Source of the DNA: Zygaena filipendulae
Lineage: Eukaryota > Arthropoda > Insecta > Lepidoptera > Zygaenidae
DNA length: 64,000 nucleotides
Assembly: GCA_907165275.2 (NCBI GenBank)
Contig: OU015664.1
Span: 11,122,001 to 11,186,000, forward strand
Direction: 5' to 3'
A model generated the notes under the pieces. It was not told where the DNA came from, made no database searches, and saw only the letters and a program-made list of their open reading frames with translations. A program made the translations under genes and the position numbers. Numbering within the stretch: position 1 is the stretch's first letter; each line of letters starts with the position of its first letter. This document shows, one piece after another, positions 55,102-64,000 of this stretch.

Positions 55102-55606
55102 GAAGGATTTCTGCTGTACCATTTGTATCAAAATTCAAGGAAAATCTCAACATGATTATGATACAAATCTGTAAGACAATTTGAGTTATTCATGTTCTTC
55201 TGACGAATTCAACTGCATATTATATGAATACATATCATTCACCACCTATGTATGTATTATTTTGATTCGAGGCTCGTGCGCACTTTAATCCAATATTCCG
55301 ACTTTGGTTCGACATTAGAAATTGTAATGGCGTGCTGACGTCACATCCTGTCAGTTTATGGTCAGCGGTTTGATATAATCGGACATGGAGTCTGTAGGTA
55401 CCTACTCTGTCGGTATGTTAACTTTTAGATTTGGCGGTATTGTAGCTATTCGAGGTACTGAATAGATCCATTGCGGTGGCTATCTGCATTATCTCTTCTA
55501 AATAATTCTGTTTTGTCTACTTAACATCAGTGTTCAACTCAACAATTTTATGAAAGAAACGAAACGCAATATTTTTTATCAAAATTTACATTTTTTTTAT
55601 GAATAA

Positions 55607-55793
55607 TTAGCTGTGCCCCGCGTTTTCACCCGCGTGAGTTTCGGAATTCCCGCAGGTACCATTTTTTTTCTAAAAATAAAAGTGTAGCCTAAGTTACTCC
55701 TTACTTACTAAATCAGCTATCTGCCAGTGAAAGTCCCGTTAAAATCGGTCTAACCTTTTCAGAGATTAGCCGAAACAAACAGACAGACAGACA
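55607..55793 (-). mobile_element. Helitron-like element
   Basis: TTAGCTGTGCCCCGCGTTTTC to AACAGACAGACAGACAC; interior ATCTGCCAGTGAAAGTCCCG matches the fragment at 13203-13275. Confidence 0.6.
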
Positions 55794-55799
55794 CAAAAA

Positions 55800-56670
55800 T
55801 AAAAAAATAAAAAAAAAATTTATGTATTTATGTGCATAGTTGTTAATTTGGAATTACAAACAGACACTTAAATTTTATTTTTATTTATATGTAGGTATAG
55901 GTGTAAAGATATTAGTGTGAAAAGTTCAGTAGGTATCCGTAGAGATAATTTCGATCCCCTCGCTCATTATCATTAGAGTTTTTGATAGAAACTTTTGTTT
56001 CACTTACGTTTATTGTTAAGTTCGATCGTTCGTTGCCATAAATCAAACACGTCTCATTAAAATCAGAGGGTTGCTTTTATAACAATGCCACAGATAACTG
56101 AAATGTTCCCACGTAATTAGGTACATATTGCCACAGATAATATAATACTATGCTGCGCTTTATATTATTTTTGCCCTTTATTTCCAAACGCCGCTATCAA
56201 ACTTGGAAGTATCTCATTATTAGAGAAAGTGCAATGGGTGTTTAAATTCTGGGGAAGACCTTTTAACGTGCCTTTTTTATTTTTAGCCAATTACGAGTAA
56301 AATATAATAAATGTGTTTGCTGTTATTGTTTTAGCATTTAGCATCGTTGTAAGATTTTTATCTTTTTCGGAGCTCTTGGGAGCCGAAGATATATCTTCCT
56401 CCTTACATAAAAAACCTTTGCAGAAATTACAGAAAGAATCATAAAACGCGGGAAAATCAACTTTTAAAAAAAAATTATCGACACGAAATTATACGACAAA
56501 ATCGCCATCTTCGATTCCCGCCAAAAAGTCCCAATCCAATTTTGTCCATACGTATATCTTCTCTATACTCTCTATACTTATGATGAGGTTGTCAAAAGCC
56601 AGTTACTCATTATTGGCACAGATAATATAATACTATACTTTATTGATTTCAAATTGACATTGATTGTAAA
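55800..56670. other. No gene seen
   Basis: AT-rich; no repeat matched. CAGATAATATAATACTAT occurs at 56094-56111 and 56619-56636, a short direct repeat 525 bases apart. Confidence 0.4.
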
Positions 56671-56868
56671 CTAGCTGTCCCCCGCGGTTTCACTGGCGGT
56701 TATTTTGAAATTTCCGCGAGAATTCCTGGAAAAACTATATGTATGAGTAAACTTTTCTCTTGAATCACTCTTGCTATTGGTGAAAACCGCATGAAAATTT
56801 GTTCCGTACTTTTTGAGTTTACCGCGAACAGGCAGACAGACGCAGCGCTGTATTATTCACTGTATGCG
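56671..56868 (-). mobile_element. Helitron-like element
   Basis: CTAGCTGTCCCCCGCGGTTT to CAGACGCAGCGCTGTATTATTC; same subfamily as 46338. Confidence 0.7.
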
Positions 56869-57320
56869 AAAGTCCGTTGAAATTTTGAAAATAAAAGAAG
56901 ACTGACAAAAATAGAAGATCTACCTACCAACTGTAGATAGGTATCATCCAACGCGTAGTAACTACTCACATGGTAATCTATTGTTTTTATTATAAACTTC
57001 GGTTAGAGTAAAGCTCGCTTGATTTCTCACGATTGTGAAAGTACAAGTCCGTGGGAAGAAGATAAACACACAAAAAAACATATTGTAATCTCTTTTACTT
57101 GATAACTGAGTCATAAACAGAGGATTTTAGATCGTATTACTGAGGCGATTCTGTTTATTTGCCAACGTGAGAATCACTGTGGTGTTTTGTTACATTACTT
57201 TCTTAATGTGTTTGTTGCATAAAGAAAATGACAATAAAATATTATGTGTAGGTTTTTGCAATGCCCGTCTGGTGCAATATTTATAGTTGAATAGGTACCA
57301 ATCTTCGTTAATGCTCTTTA

Positions 57321-57790
57321 AGGGATGTTACGAATATGATATTTCGGATCTGGATACGGATATAGGAATAAAATTACATATATCAGTTTCGGATACGGTT
57401 ACGGATATGTAATTATTTCGGATTATCCGGTGGTTTCGCATAGTTTCAGTTTCGGATATTAGATTGATTAAAATACATATTAGATTGAAGTAAAATACAT
57501 ATAAACACAAATAGTATGTAATAATTTGGTTTTATTTATAGGTTTCATCAAGTCTAGGTTATCATTTGGTATTATAATCAGTCATATCTATAGGTAATTA
57601 ATTGTTATATACCTATTCAATTTTATGTTTTATCTATTAAAATAAAAATACAATAAATTTAAGAGTTGGAAAAAAAAAGATCCAATCCTATCCAAAATTT
57701 GTGAAATAGATATGGTTACGGTTACGGATATATTTTTATTTCGGATATCCGATAATTTCAGTTAGGGTTACGGAGCTCCTTAACATCCCT
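57321..57790. mobile_element. hAT-like MITE rich in CGGATA units
   Basis: The ends AGGGATGTTA and TAACATCCCT are a perfect 10-bp inverted repeat. The flanks GCTCTTTA and GCTTTATA agree in six of eight positions, compatible with an 8-bp hAT duplication. Inside are many TACGGATA / TTTCGGATA units on both sides of an AT-rich centre. Confidence 0.65.
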
Positions 57791-57869
57791 GCTTTATATT
57801 TGTACATGCTAGCTTCGATTTCCAGTCAATTTCGGAAGTAGAAAAGAATGGCTGAATGATGATGATGAT

Positions 57870-58195
57870 TTTTTTTTCTAAGTTCTATTTAGTCCGTCAG
57901 TTAAATAATAATAAAAATAATAGAAATGTATATATTTAAAATAAAATATACTTGGATAAAGTGCATTAAAGTTTAGGAGTAGGGCAAAGACATTCTCATA
58001 CACTCAAAACATCATTGGGGTAGGGGCTCGTAACGTGATAAAAACTGTACCTGCTTGTGACGTCACGCGACATTTCGACTCAACGTAGCTTAGGATCTCC
58101 GTTATTTTTTGCTTACGTAAAAAAAAAATGTGTCTAATATTTTTTTATGAATCTGCAGGACGGACTAATAACAAAAATTTTGTCAAATAATAATA
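57870..58195 (-). mobile_element. MITE family A
   Basis: TTTAGTCCGTCAGTTAAATA, GTGCATTAAAGTTTAGGAG, GTGACGTCACGCGACATTTCG, CTGCAGGACGGACTAATAAC. An (ATG)n run precedes it. Confidence 0.72.
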
Positions 58196-58507
58196 AGGCC
58201 TAATAGGCCTTGAATTTTGCTGAATATTTTTATATTTAGGAAATTCAGTGATGCCGAATAAAGATGTGTAATATATATATATATATATTATGTCTAAGAA
58301 GAATTCGCGGAGAAACTTAATTGTACGTTACTGTGCTTCATTTCGTCTGTCATAACTACTTAATACCATAATTTCCGATCGGCGACGTGCACGTTTACTC
58401 GTATATTCAAATGGCGTGACTTACCGTTTCTGTAATGGTATTATTTAGACTTGTTTAAACATTGTTGTTTGTATTTCTATTTGCAACAGCACGCGTAATC
58501 TTAACTA

Positions 58508-58817
58508 ATCTTTATAAATAAAAATGAATGTCTGTATGTCTGTCCTCTATGCGTTTCCAAACCATTGGTCTGATTGCGATTTGGCGGGTTGTTCTGCTTG
58601 CGTCCGCAAAGGTTCCTGATCACGCGGGTGAAACCGCGGGGCACAGCTAGTATCTATTATAAATGCGAAAGTGAGTTTGTTTGTTTGTTTATTTGTTGAA
58701 ATCGAAATTTTGCATACACGTTGTCAGGGGTACAAAGAAGGACTTAGGGTAATTTTATCCTGAAATTCCTGCGGGAACTCCGAAATGACCGCGAGTGAAA
58801 CCGCGAGGAACAGCTAG
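58508..58817 (+). mobile_element. Two Helitron-like elements head to tail
   Basis: The first, 58508-58650, begins TCTTTATAAATAAAAATGAA and ends GTGAAACCGCGGGGCACAGCTAG. The second, 58651-58817, begins TATCTATTATAAATGCGAAA and ends ACCGCGAGGAACAGCTAG. Both CTAG ends are followed by T. Confidence 0.78.
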
Positions 58818-58947
58818 TCTATAATATTTATCGACTGCCATTTTGTTTACTCTTTAGTCTATTCATAAAAATAATCGTGACACAGATCTTATCTATGTAC
58901 ATAGTCACACATAATATATACATAGTTTACATATTATTGTGTTTCTA

Positions 58948-59112
58948 TCCATACTAATAAATGCGAAAGTAACTATCTGCCTGCTTCCTTTTCAATTTTC
59001 ATGGCATAGCTACTAAAAGGAAACCTGAAATTTTGCATACACGTTGTCAGGGATTCAGAAAACAGCATAGGTTACTTATCAGTCAGGAATTCCCGCGGGA
59101 ACTCCGAAATTA
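58948..59112 (+). mobile_element. Helitron-like element, 3' end missing
   Basis: TCCATACTAATAAATGCGAAAG start, TTTTGCATACACGTTGTCAGG inside, and CCGCGGGAACTCCGAAATTAC where it breaks off. Confidence 0.65.
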
Positions 59113-59670
59113 CAACATAGACTTTGTTCCATCGCAACCGGTTCGTAGACAGAGAAGTTATACTAATTCAAAATTGATAGCGTAAAAATTACTGTGGGCT
59201 AGTATCATATTATCTGTGCTGCGGGTGTGGCGTGGACTACATCGCATTTCCAGAAAACAACACGAGCGGACCCAGATGCGACGACTAGTCTGACATAAAT
59301 ATCAATTTGAAGTGTTACAACGATTAACGTATGTAAATACAAACATCGCGTACAGTTATAAGCATAAATAATTCATCGACAAATGCACATTCACCGTTTT
59401 CACCCAAAAATTCTTCCATATTTTATGATGATCCACTCAATGTACGCTCGTCGACCTCCATTTTGTATTTGCTTTCGAACCGTCGTGGAACCGATTGCTT
59501 TGGTCACAGTGCCTACTTGACTACTGGTACTACGTCAATGTCCTAGTACCTGCCAACGAGTATATCACCATTTCGCCTATCGGTTGCTTTATAGAAAGCA
59601 TCATTAGCATTACATCTTTTCTAACACCATCAACCATGTAATGTTATGTACCAGAAAGAATAACAAACCA

Positions 59671-59870
59671 GCTGCTGTCCTGCGGTTTCACCCGCGATAA
59701 TTTCGGTGTTGCTGCGGGAATTCCAGGATAAACTATACGTATAAACCTTCTTCTTGAATCACTCTGTCTACTAGTGAAAACGCATGAAAATCCGTTCAGT
59801 AGTTTTGTAGTTTCTCGCCAATATACAGACAGACAGACGCAGCGGAGGACTTTGTTGTATAAATAATATT
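59671..59870 (-). mobile_element. Helitron-like element upstream of coding exon B
   Basis: CAGCTGCTGTCCTGCGGTTTC to CAGACGCAGCGGAGGACTTTG. It lies about 430 bases upstream of the ATG at 60304, so it may border or contribute to its promoter. Confidence 0.65.
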
Positions 59871-60303
59871 ATGTATATTGTGAGAATATCTAATAAAGCT
59901 ATGCGATCAAATCACACGTAGGTAATCTGGAAAAAGGGAAGTAACCGGTTTCAGCAGTATGATCTTGAGGGACGAATGTTTTTTTCGTTTCGAATAGGTA
60001 ACTTTAGAATTGGTGCCACTGAAAAAAATTAAACATATATAACACCATATAAAAAATAAACCATAACTTAAGCAACAATTAAAATAAAAAACTTAAGTAA
60101 AAATTGTGATCACTACAATTTGTTTTGTGAACTTAAATAAAATAAATAAACAAGTTTTGAAGGTCGTATTCATAAAAAATCAAGCGAAGTCTCAAAAATA
60201 TCTATCTCAAACGACAACGAAACTAAAACGTGATACAAAACATAAAATAATGTGTTGAAAAGTACTAAAACGAAAACTCAATTGGCAAAGTGATCAAAGT
60301 ACC
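59871..60303 (+). promoter_or_regulatory. Candidate promoter and 5' UTR of coding exon B
   Basis: Repeat-free AT-rich sequence directly upstream of the ATG at 60304. No pyrimidine tract with acceptor is found close to the ATG, so transcription probably starts inside this block. The core element positions cannot be fixed by eye. Confidence 0.35.
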
Positions 60304-60391
60304 ATGGAAGCGCGTGGAGGCAGCCACTTACGGAGCCCTAGAGCGAGTGACTCTCCCGGGGACACTATGAACGATGTTTACGTGGCGTGGC
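60304..60391 (+). CDS. Candidate alternative first coding exon B of an unidentified gene
   Basis: ATG in an excellent context (AGTACCATGG). There are 29 codons beginning MEARGGSHLRSPRASDSPGD and ending MNDVYVAW, then donor GTAAGT at 60392 in phase 1. An in-frame TGA at 60256 closes the frame upstream. The exon is strikingly GC-rich in an AT-rich setting and free of repeats. Exon A (45305-45371) ends in the same phase, so both can splice to the same downstream exon, beyond 64000. The two N-termini differ: A is acidic, B is Ser/Arg/Gly-rich with an SPRASDSP segment that could be phosphorylated. The family is not recognised. Alternatively the two exons belong to different genes. Confidence 0.6.
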
Positions 60392-60410
60392 GTAAGTGTA
60401 CTAACATCTT

Positions 60411-60863
60411 AAGGTCCATTTATATCTACAGACATTGAGCGTGCCAGAATCGAACAGACACGGCCCAGTATTCGCGAAAGAATAATTTGTCTTGTGGTTC
60501 ATTTCTGTCCGTGGCTGTGGCTACATGTCGAGCACGGTGAATAGAGCATCGGAACCGTGCAGACGTCTTTTCTAAATAAACGGTGTATATTATAATTTGC
60601 CAATGACAATGTTTCTTAATATAAAAATCTCTTCATCCACTTCTTCAATTATGGCGAAACGCCAATGACAATGTTAGATTGTTCCCCAAGTTAAAACATG
60701 GCTCTCTTGAAAGCCAGTTTCCTGCTCAGGGTCCAAAATAGATGCTGAAAAGTGACTGAAATAACGAAAAACGTGACACGCGTGTTTTCGATACGGCTTT
60801 CACTCGTCAACAACTGGCACGTGTCTGGCACGCTCAATGTCTGTAGATATATAAATGGACCTT
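60411..60863. mobile_element. 453-bp terminal-inverted-repeat element starting 19 bases past the exon B donor
   Basis: The left end AAGGTCCATTTATATCTACA...GCGTGCCAGA and right end (inverted) AAGGTCCATTTATATATCTACA...GTGCCAGA agree over about 37 bases. Inside lies the CCAATGACAATGTT and CGTGACACGCGTG sequence shared with 44290-44560. No coding frame. Confidence 0.78.
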
Positions 60864-60880
60864 TATCCGTCTTACTAACA

Positions 60881-61105
60881 GGGCCCTTATTCACTATGGC
60901 CGTAACACTTCGCGTTGGGATATCGCGCCATCTTTGTCTTTCCCTCGTACTCAAATAAGTTTTACTGCATAAAAAAATACATTTACAGCGTGTCTTATGG
61001 CATACAGATGTCAATTTGTAATATTTTGGCATTTGCAGCGTTTGGGATTGTGTTTTGGGGCGCGCGTTATGGGCAGGGAATGTTGAATATATAGTGAATA
61101 AGGGA
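60881..61105 (+). mobile_element. GGGCCC-ended MITE
   Basis: GGGCCCTTATTCACTATGGC to TATAGTGAATAAGGGAC; interior TTTCCCTCGTACTCAAATAAG and GGCGCGCGTTATGGGCAGGG. It stands 17 bases after the element at 60411. Confidence 0.82.
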
Positions 61106-61424
61106 CTGTTTCTATCATTTTTCGGTTGCAATCATAAACATGGCGGTTTTGCGTTAACAATAGGTGTGCACGTTTTGACATCTACAATATCTAGCAATCA
61201 ACCAAAATAAACATATTTTTAAAGTTGAAGCTGCATAAACATGATTAATTCATTACTAAATCGTTATTTCTCTGATAGAAACTGAAATATGATAGCTACA
61301 AAAGTTACATAATAGGCTAGCTATATCACTGAATGAGTCCCGACCCTCAGGACATGTAGAATCACATAATATGTAAGGTCACTACTACACTACGATAGTG
61401 TACCGGAGTGGCATTTGAGCGACA

Positions 61425-61970
61425 ATAGTACATTGTTATCCTAGGGGTGAAAGTAACTCTCTCTTTCTCCCGAGGGTAACACTGTGCTTTTCATTACGAA
61501 TGCAAGGAAAGTCAAAATAAAAATAGGAATTAGCTAAAGAAAAAATGAGTGAAGATCGGATAGTCGCTTGACACTTTCCCACCTATTTCTTTTTCTTTGG
61601 CCGGCTAGCTATTCAGCCAATATTTTTTATTTACATTGTGGCGACCTAAAAAAAATATTATCTTTAATTATTAAGTATTAATTAAAAAAAATAAAAAAAT
61701 ATAAATAGGAATTAGCTTAAGAAAAATGAGTGAATTTTATTTTAATTAATACCTACTTAAACTTTACGTTATTTCAATTTTACATCGCGCTGGCTGTATA
61801 GAAAGTTGAAACATGGTTCAATAGAAATGTGAAAATAGACCTAGTTTTTTTTTTAATTATTTGACAGTTGTCAGTTGAAAGCGATTCTCCCTAGGGCTGA
61901 AAAGGGTTACTTTCAACCCGCTTCTCAGGCAACTTCAGACCTACTTTCCGAGTATGAGTAATGAAAAATA
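61425..61970 (+). mobile_element. Hairpin-module element, copy 3 (module absent)
   Basis: Same ends and interior as 38502-39150. GTGAAAGTAACT is joined almost directly to CTTTCTCCCGAGGG with a few CT bases between, so the 83-bp hairpin module is missing. Confidence 0.8.
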
Positions 61971-62119
61971 TGTTTCAATAAATTGTGGTCGGCAGTAGAG
62001 CCTTCGGTGGCATAGCGTGGCATGTAGGCGTCCCAACAAAAAGGCAATTCATGGACAGTACGGAATTCAACCTAAAAGCTATGTAGCCTTGATGTTTCTT
62101 CCGCAAATTAACGTAATCA

Positions 62120-62350
62120 GGGCCCTTATTCACTATGACCATAAAACGCCGCGCTAAGATAAGACGCCGCAAAAACTGTCTTTCCCTCGTAATCAAAGAA
62201 GTTTTACTGCAAAAAAATACATTTACAACGTTTCTTATGACACAAAGAATTATAATTTCTAATATCTTGGCATCTAGAACGTTTGGAAATGCGTTTTTGG
62301 GCCGCGCGTTATGGGCAAGGAATGTTGTTGATCATAGTGCATAAGGGCCC
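62120..62350 (+). mobile_element. GGGCCC-ended MITE, reference copy
   Basis: Starts GGGCCCTTATTCACTATGAC and ends CATAGTGCATAAGGGCCC; 231 bp. Interior blocks AAGATAAGACGCCGCAAAAAC, CAAAGAAGTTTTACTGC and GGGCCGCGCGTTATGGGC are kept in the other three copies. Confidence 0.85.
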
Positions 62351-62391
62351 AGTCCCCTGTTGTCGTTTTGATAGATCTAGGTACATATTAT

Positions 62392-62605
62392 ATCGAAATG
62401 AAATGAAATCAAATGAAATAACTTTATTGCAGTATACCCACAAAATACATGCAACTCAATGGGTACTACTACAATTCGTAAATATAGGCTACAATTGGCC
62501 ACCTTTTCACTAATAAGTGATCTCTACCAGGCTACCCGAGTTAGAGGAGACAAATTTTACTTACAACTAAGTGGGTGGCATTAGCAAATATTTATATAGG
62601 GAGTT
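62392..62605 (-). mobile_element. LINE 3'-end fragment with (TTTCAT)n tail
   Basis: AATGAAATGAAATCAAATGA tail, ACCCACAAAATACATGC, ACTAATAAGTGATCTCTACC, AACTAAGTGGGTGGCAT: same order as 23255-23464. Confidence 0.68.
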
Positions 62606-63250
62606 ATTAATATAGGTACTTTTAACATCATAATACATGTACCTAATGTAAACGTACATACGTACAATATACAAAATGTTGTTCTTAATAAAAATTGTGA
62701 CCAAAAAACCACTCTTGACCTACAGAATAATTTGAGTAGGCAATAAGTATAATAAGTATATTATAAGTTGTATAAAGTAGTAGTAGAAATGTAAGTAGTT
62801 ATGGATATTTAGAATTACAAGAGAATAATTAATTATTATTCACTAGAAACTTAGAAAGTACAAAATTGAAAGCGAAACAAAATCTGTTCACTATGCAAAT
62901 GGTACTTGGAAATATTTAAATACTTCAGTATTTAAATACATGGTGAATACCCAACTGTAAAGAAAAAAGATACTGAACGGCCTTCACGTTTGGCTAGCGT
63001 CTAAAAGTATCGATTTCGTAGCTCTAATTACTATAGTGCTAAGATTCAAATCTCTATGGTAATTTACGTGACAAAAAAGTGTCTCTCAAATAAACTGGAA
63101 TTTTTAGATCCGCCACGAATATTGTCACTTGCACAATAGTATATGTAGTTGTTCGTACGTGTATTGTTTATATACTTACTATATATTTGATATTATAATT
63201 ATATTAGAGATAATTATAATATCAAAAAACAGACGGTATATATACTAGTA
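62606..63250. other. No gene seen
   Basis: AT-rich; AAATATTTAAATACTTCAGTATTTAAAT at 62911-62938 is a short palindromic stretch. No repeat matched. Confidence 0.4.
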
Positions 63251-63667
63251 CTAGCTGTCCCCCGCGATTTCATCTGCGGTAATTTCGAAGTTCCCGCGGA
63301 GGTTGTGGGAAAAAAGTACTCTATGTCCTTCAGTTCCCGAGGGAATTCCGGGATAAAAACTATCCTATCTTTTAAGTTGGACCATTTTATGAATGGTTAC
63401 AAAATTTTATCGAAATCTGTTTAGTAGTTTCGGAGTCCATCGCGGACAAACAACGTGACACGTGATTTATATATATTAGACTAGCTGTCCCCCGCGGTTT
63501 CACTCGCGGTAATTTCGGAGTTCCCGCGGGAATTCCGGGATAAAAACTATCCTATCTTTTAAGTTGGACCATATTATAAATGGTTGCAAAATTTTATCAA
63601 AATCCGTTCAGTAGTTTCGGAGTCCATCGCGGACAAACAACGTGACACGTGATTTATATATATTAGA
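63251..63667 (-). mobile_element. Exact head-to-tail dimer of Helitron-like elements
   Basis: The copies 63251-63480 and 63481-63667 abut with no base between. On the minus strand the CTAG of the second touches the TC of the first. The joint flanks read A before the outer TC and T after the outer CTAG. The first 150 bases of the two are almost identical; the 63251 copy carries an extra hairpin-adjacent block at its 3' end. Confidence 0.85.
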
Positions 63668-63824
63668 TTATAAAAAGGTAGGTAAAGTTTGTAAGTTTAT
63701 GAAGGGTTAAGTGTAATCTCAGGATCTACAGACCCTATTTTGAAGATTCATTTACTAATAGAATCAATTAGAATGCTGCAGTGCTACAGGGTTTCTGAGT
63801 GTGGAACCGCGGTGGAACGGCTAG
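63668..63824 (+). mobile_element. Helitron-like element in opposite orientation
   Basis: AAAGTTTGTAAGTTTATGAA and AATCTCAGGATCTACAGACC to GTGGAACCGCGGTGGAACGGCTAG, followed by T. The last 170 bases of the window after it show no feature. Confidence 0.65.
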
Positions 63825-64000
63825 TACTTATTAAGAGTAGGTATAATCTTAGGTTTTTTTTGTGATTTATTTATTTTCAAGAGCACACAACTAGAAAACT
63901 TCTAGAACAACATAAACTATAATATAGATTCGAGAAAAACATTTTCTAAATCGCAGCCGACTCCAATAAATTTTCGCTTGAACGACGTATTAATTGCCAC

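Noticed and set aside
60691..61131. 146-codon open frame on the minus strand
   Set aside because: It runs across the TIR element at 60411 and the MITE at 60881, has no domain and no splice context; it is a chance frame in repeats.

Overview
The window is AT-rich eukaryotic nuclear DNA from an insect, most likely a moth or butterfly (Lepidoptera). Three things point there: small multi-exon genes with GT/AG introns, a tandem pair of secreted NPC2-like genes of the type expanded in insects, and a very heavy load of short non-autonomous transposons. The commonest repeat is a Helitron-like family with TC...CTAG ends and a CCGCGG hairpin, of a kind widespread in lepidopteran genomes. I see no bacterial operons, rRNA, true tRNA genes or CRISPR. 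Most open reading frames here are chance translations of repeats.

Layout. (1) 1-2635 holds the last five exons of a plus-strand gene whose product ends in a coiled coil and a SAM domain; its 5' part lies outside the window. (2) 2636-7272 is intergenic and carries a 51-bp tandem repeat, a solo LTR with a 5-bp target duplication, a MITE and Helitron-like copies. (3) 7273-12485 and 13774-16693 are two plus-strand NPC2-like genes (154 and 149 residues). Each has four exons and identical intron phases, and their introns are filled with a truncated LINE, SINEs, MITEs and Helitron-like elements. (4) 16694-26160 is gene-poor and contains a perfect 68-bp palindrome at 24061-24128. (5) 26170-26499 looks like a promoter plus noncoding first exon. 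45274-45371 and 60304-60391 are two short exons that each carry a start codon and end at a GT donor in phase 1. The simplest reading is alternative first exons of one plus-strand gene that continues past position 64000, with introns of about 15-19 kb filled by transposons. The gene itself is not identified.

Within the repeats I recognised at least ten families by comparing copies inside the window. They are Helitron-like elements (over 35 copies, often in head-to-tail pairs), a roughly 330-bp MITE with TAGTCCGTC-type ends (about ten copies), and a 237-bp long-hairpin element. There is also a GGAC-ended MITE with 4-bp target duplications, a GGGCCC-ended MITE and three tRNA-derived SINE types. 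The rest are hAT-like MITEs, a Harbinger-like MITE with a TTA duplication broken by a poly(A) retrosequence, fold-back elements, and an element containing a nested hairpin that is found in both orientations. Nesting is common enough to order several insertions in time. All family assignments come from structure and within-window comparison; no database search was possible.
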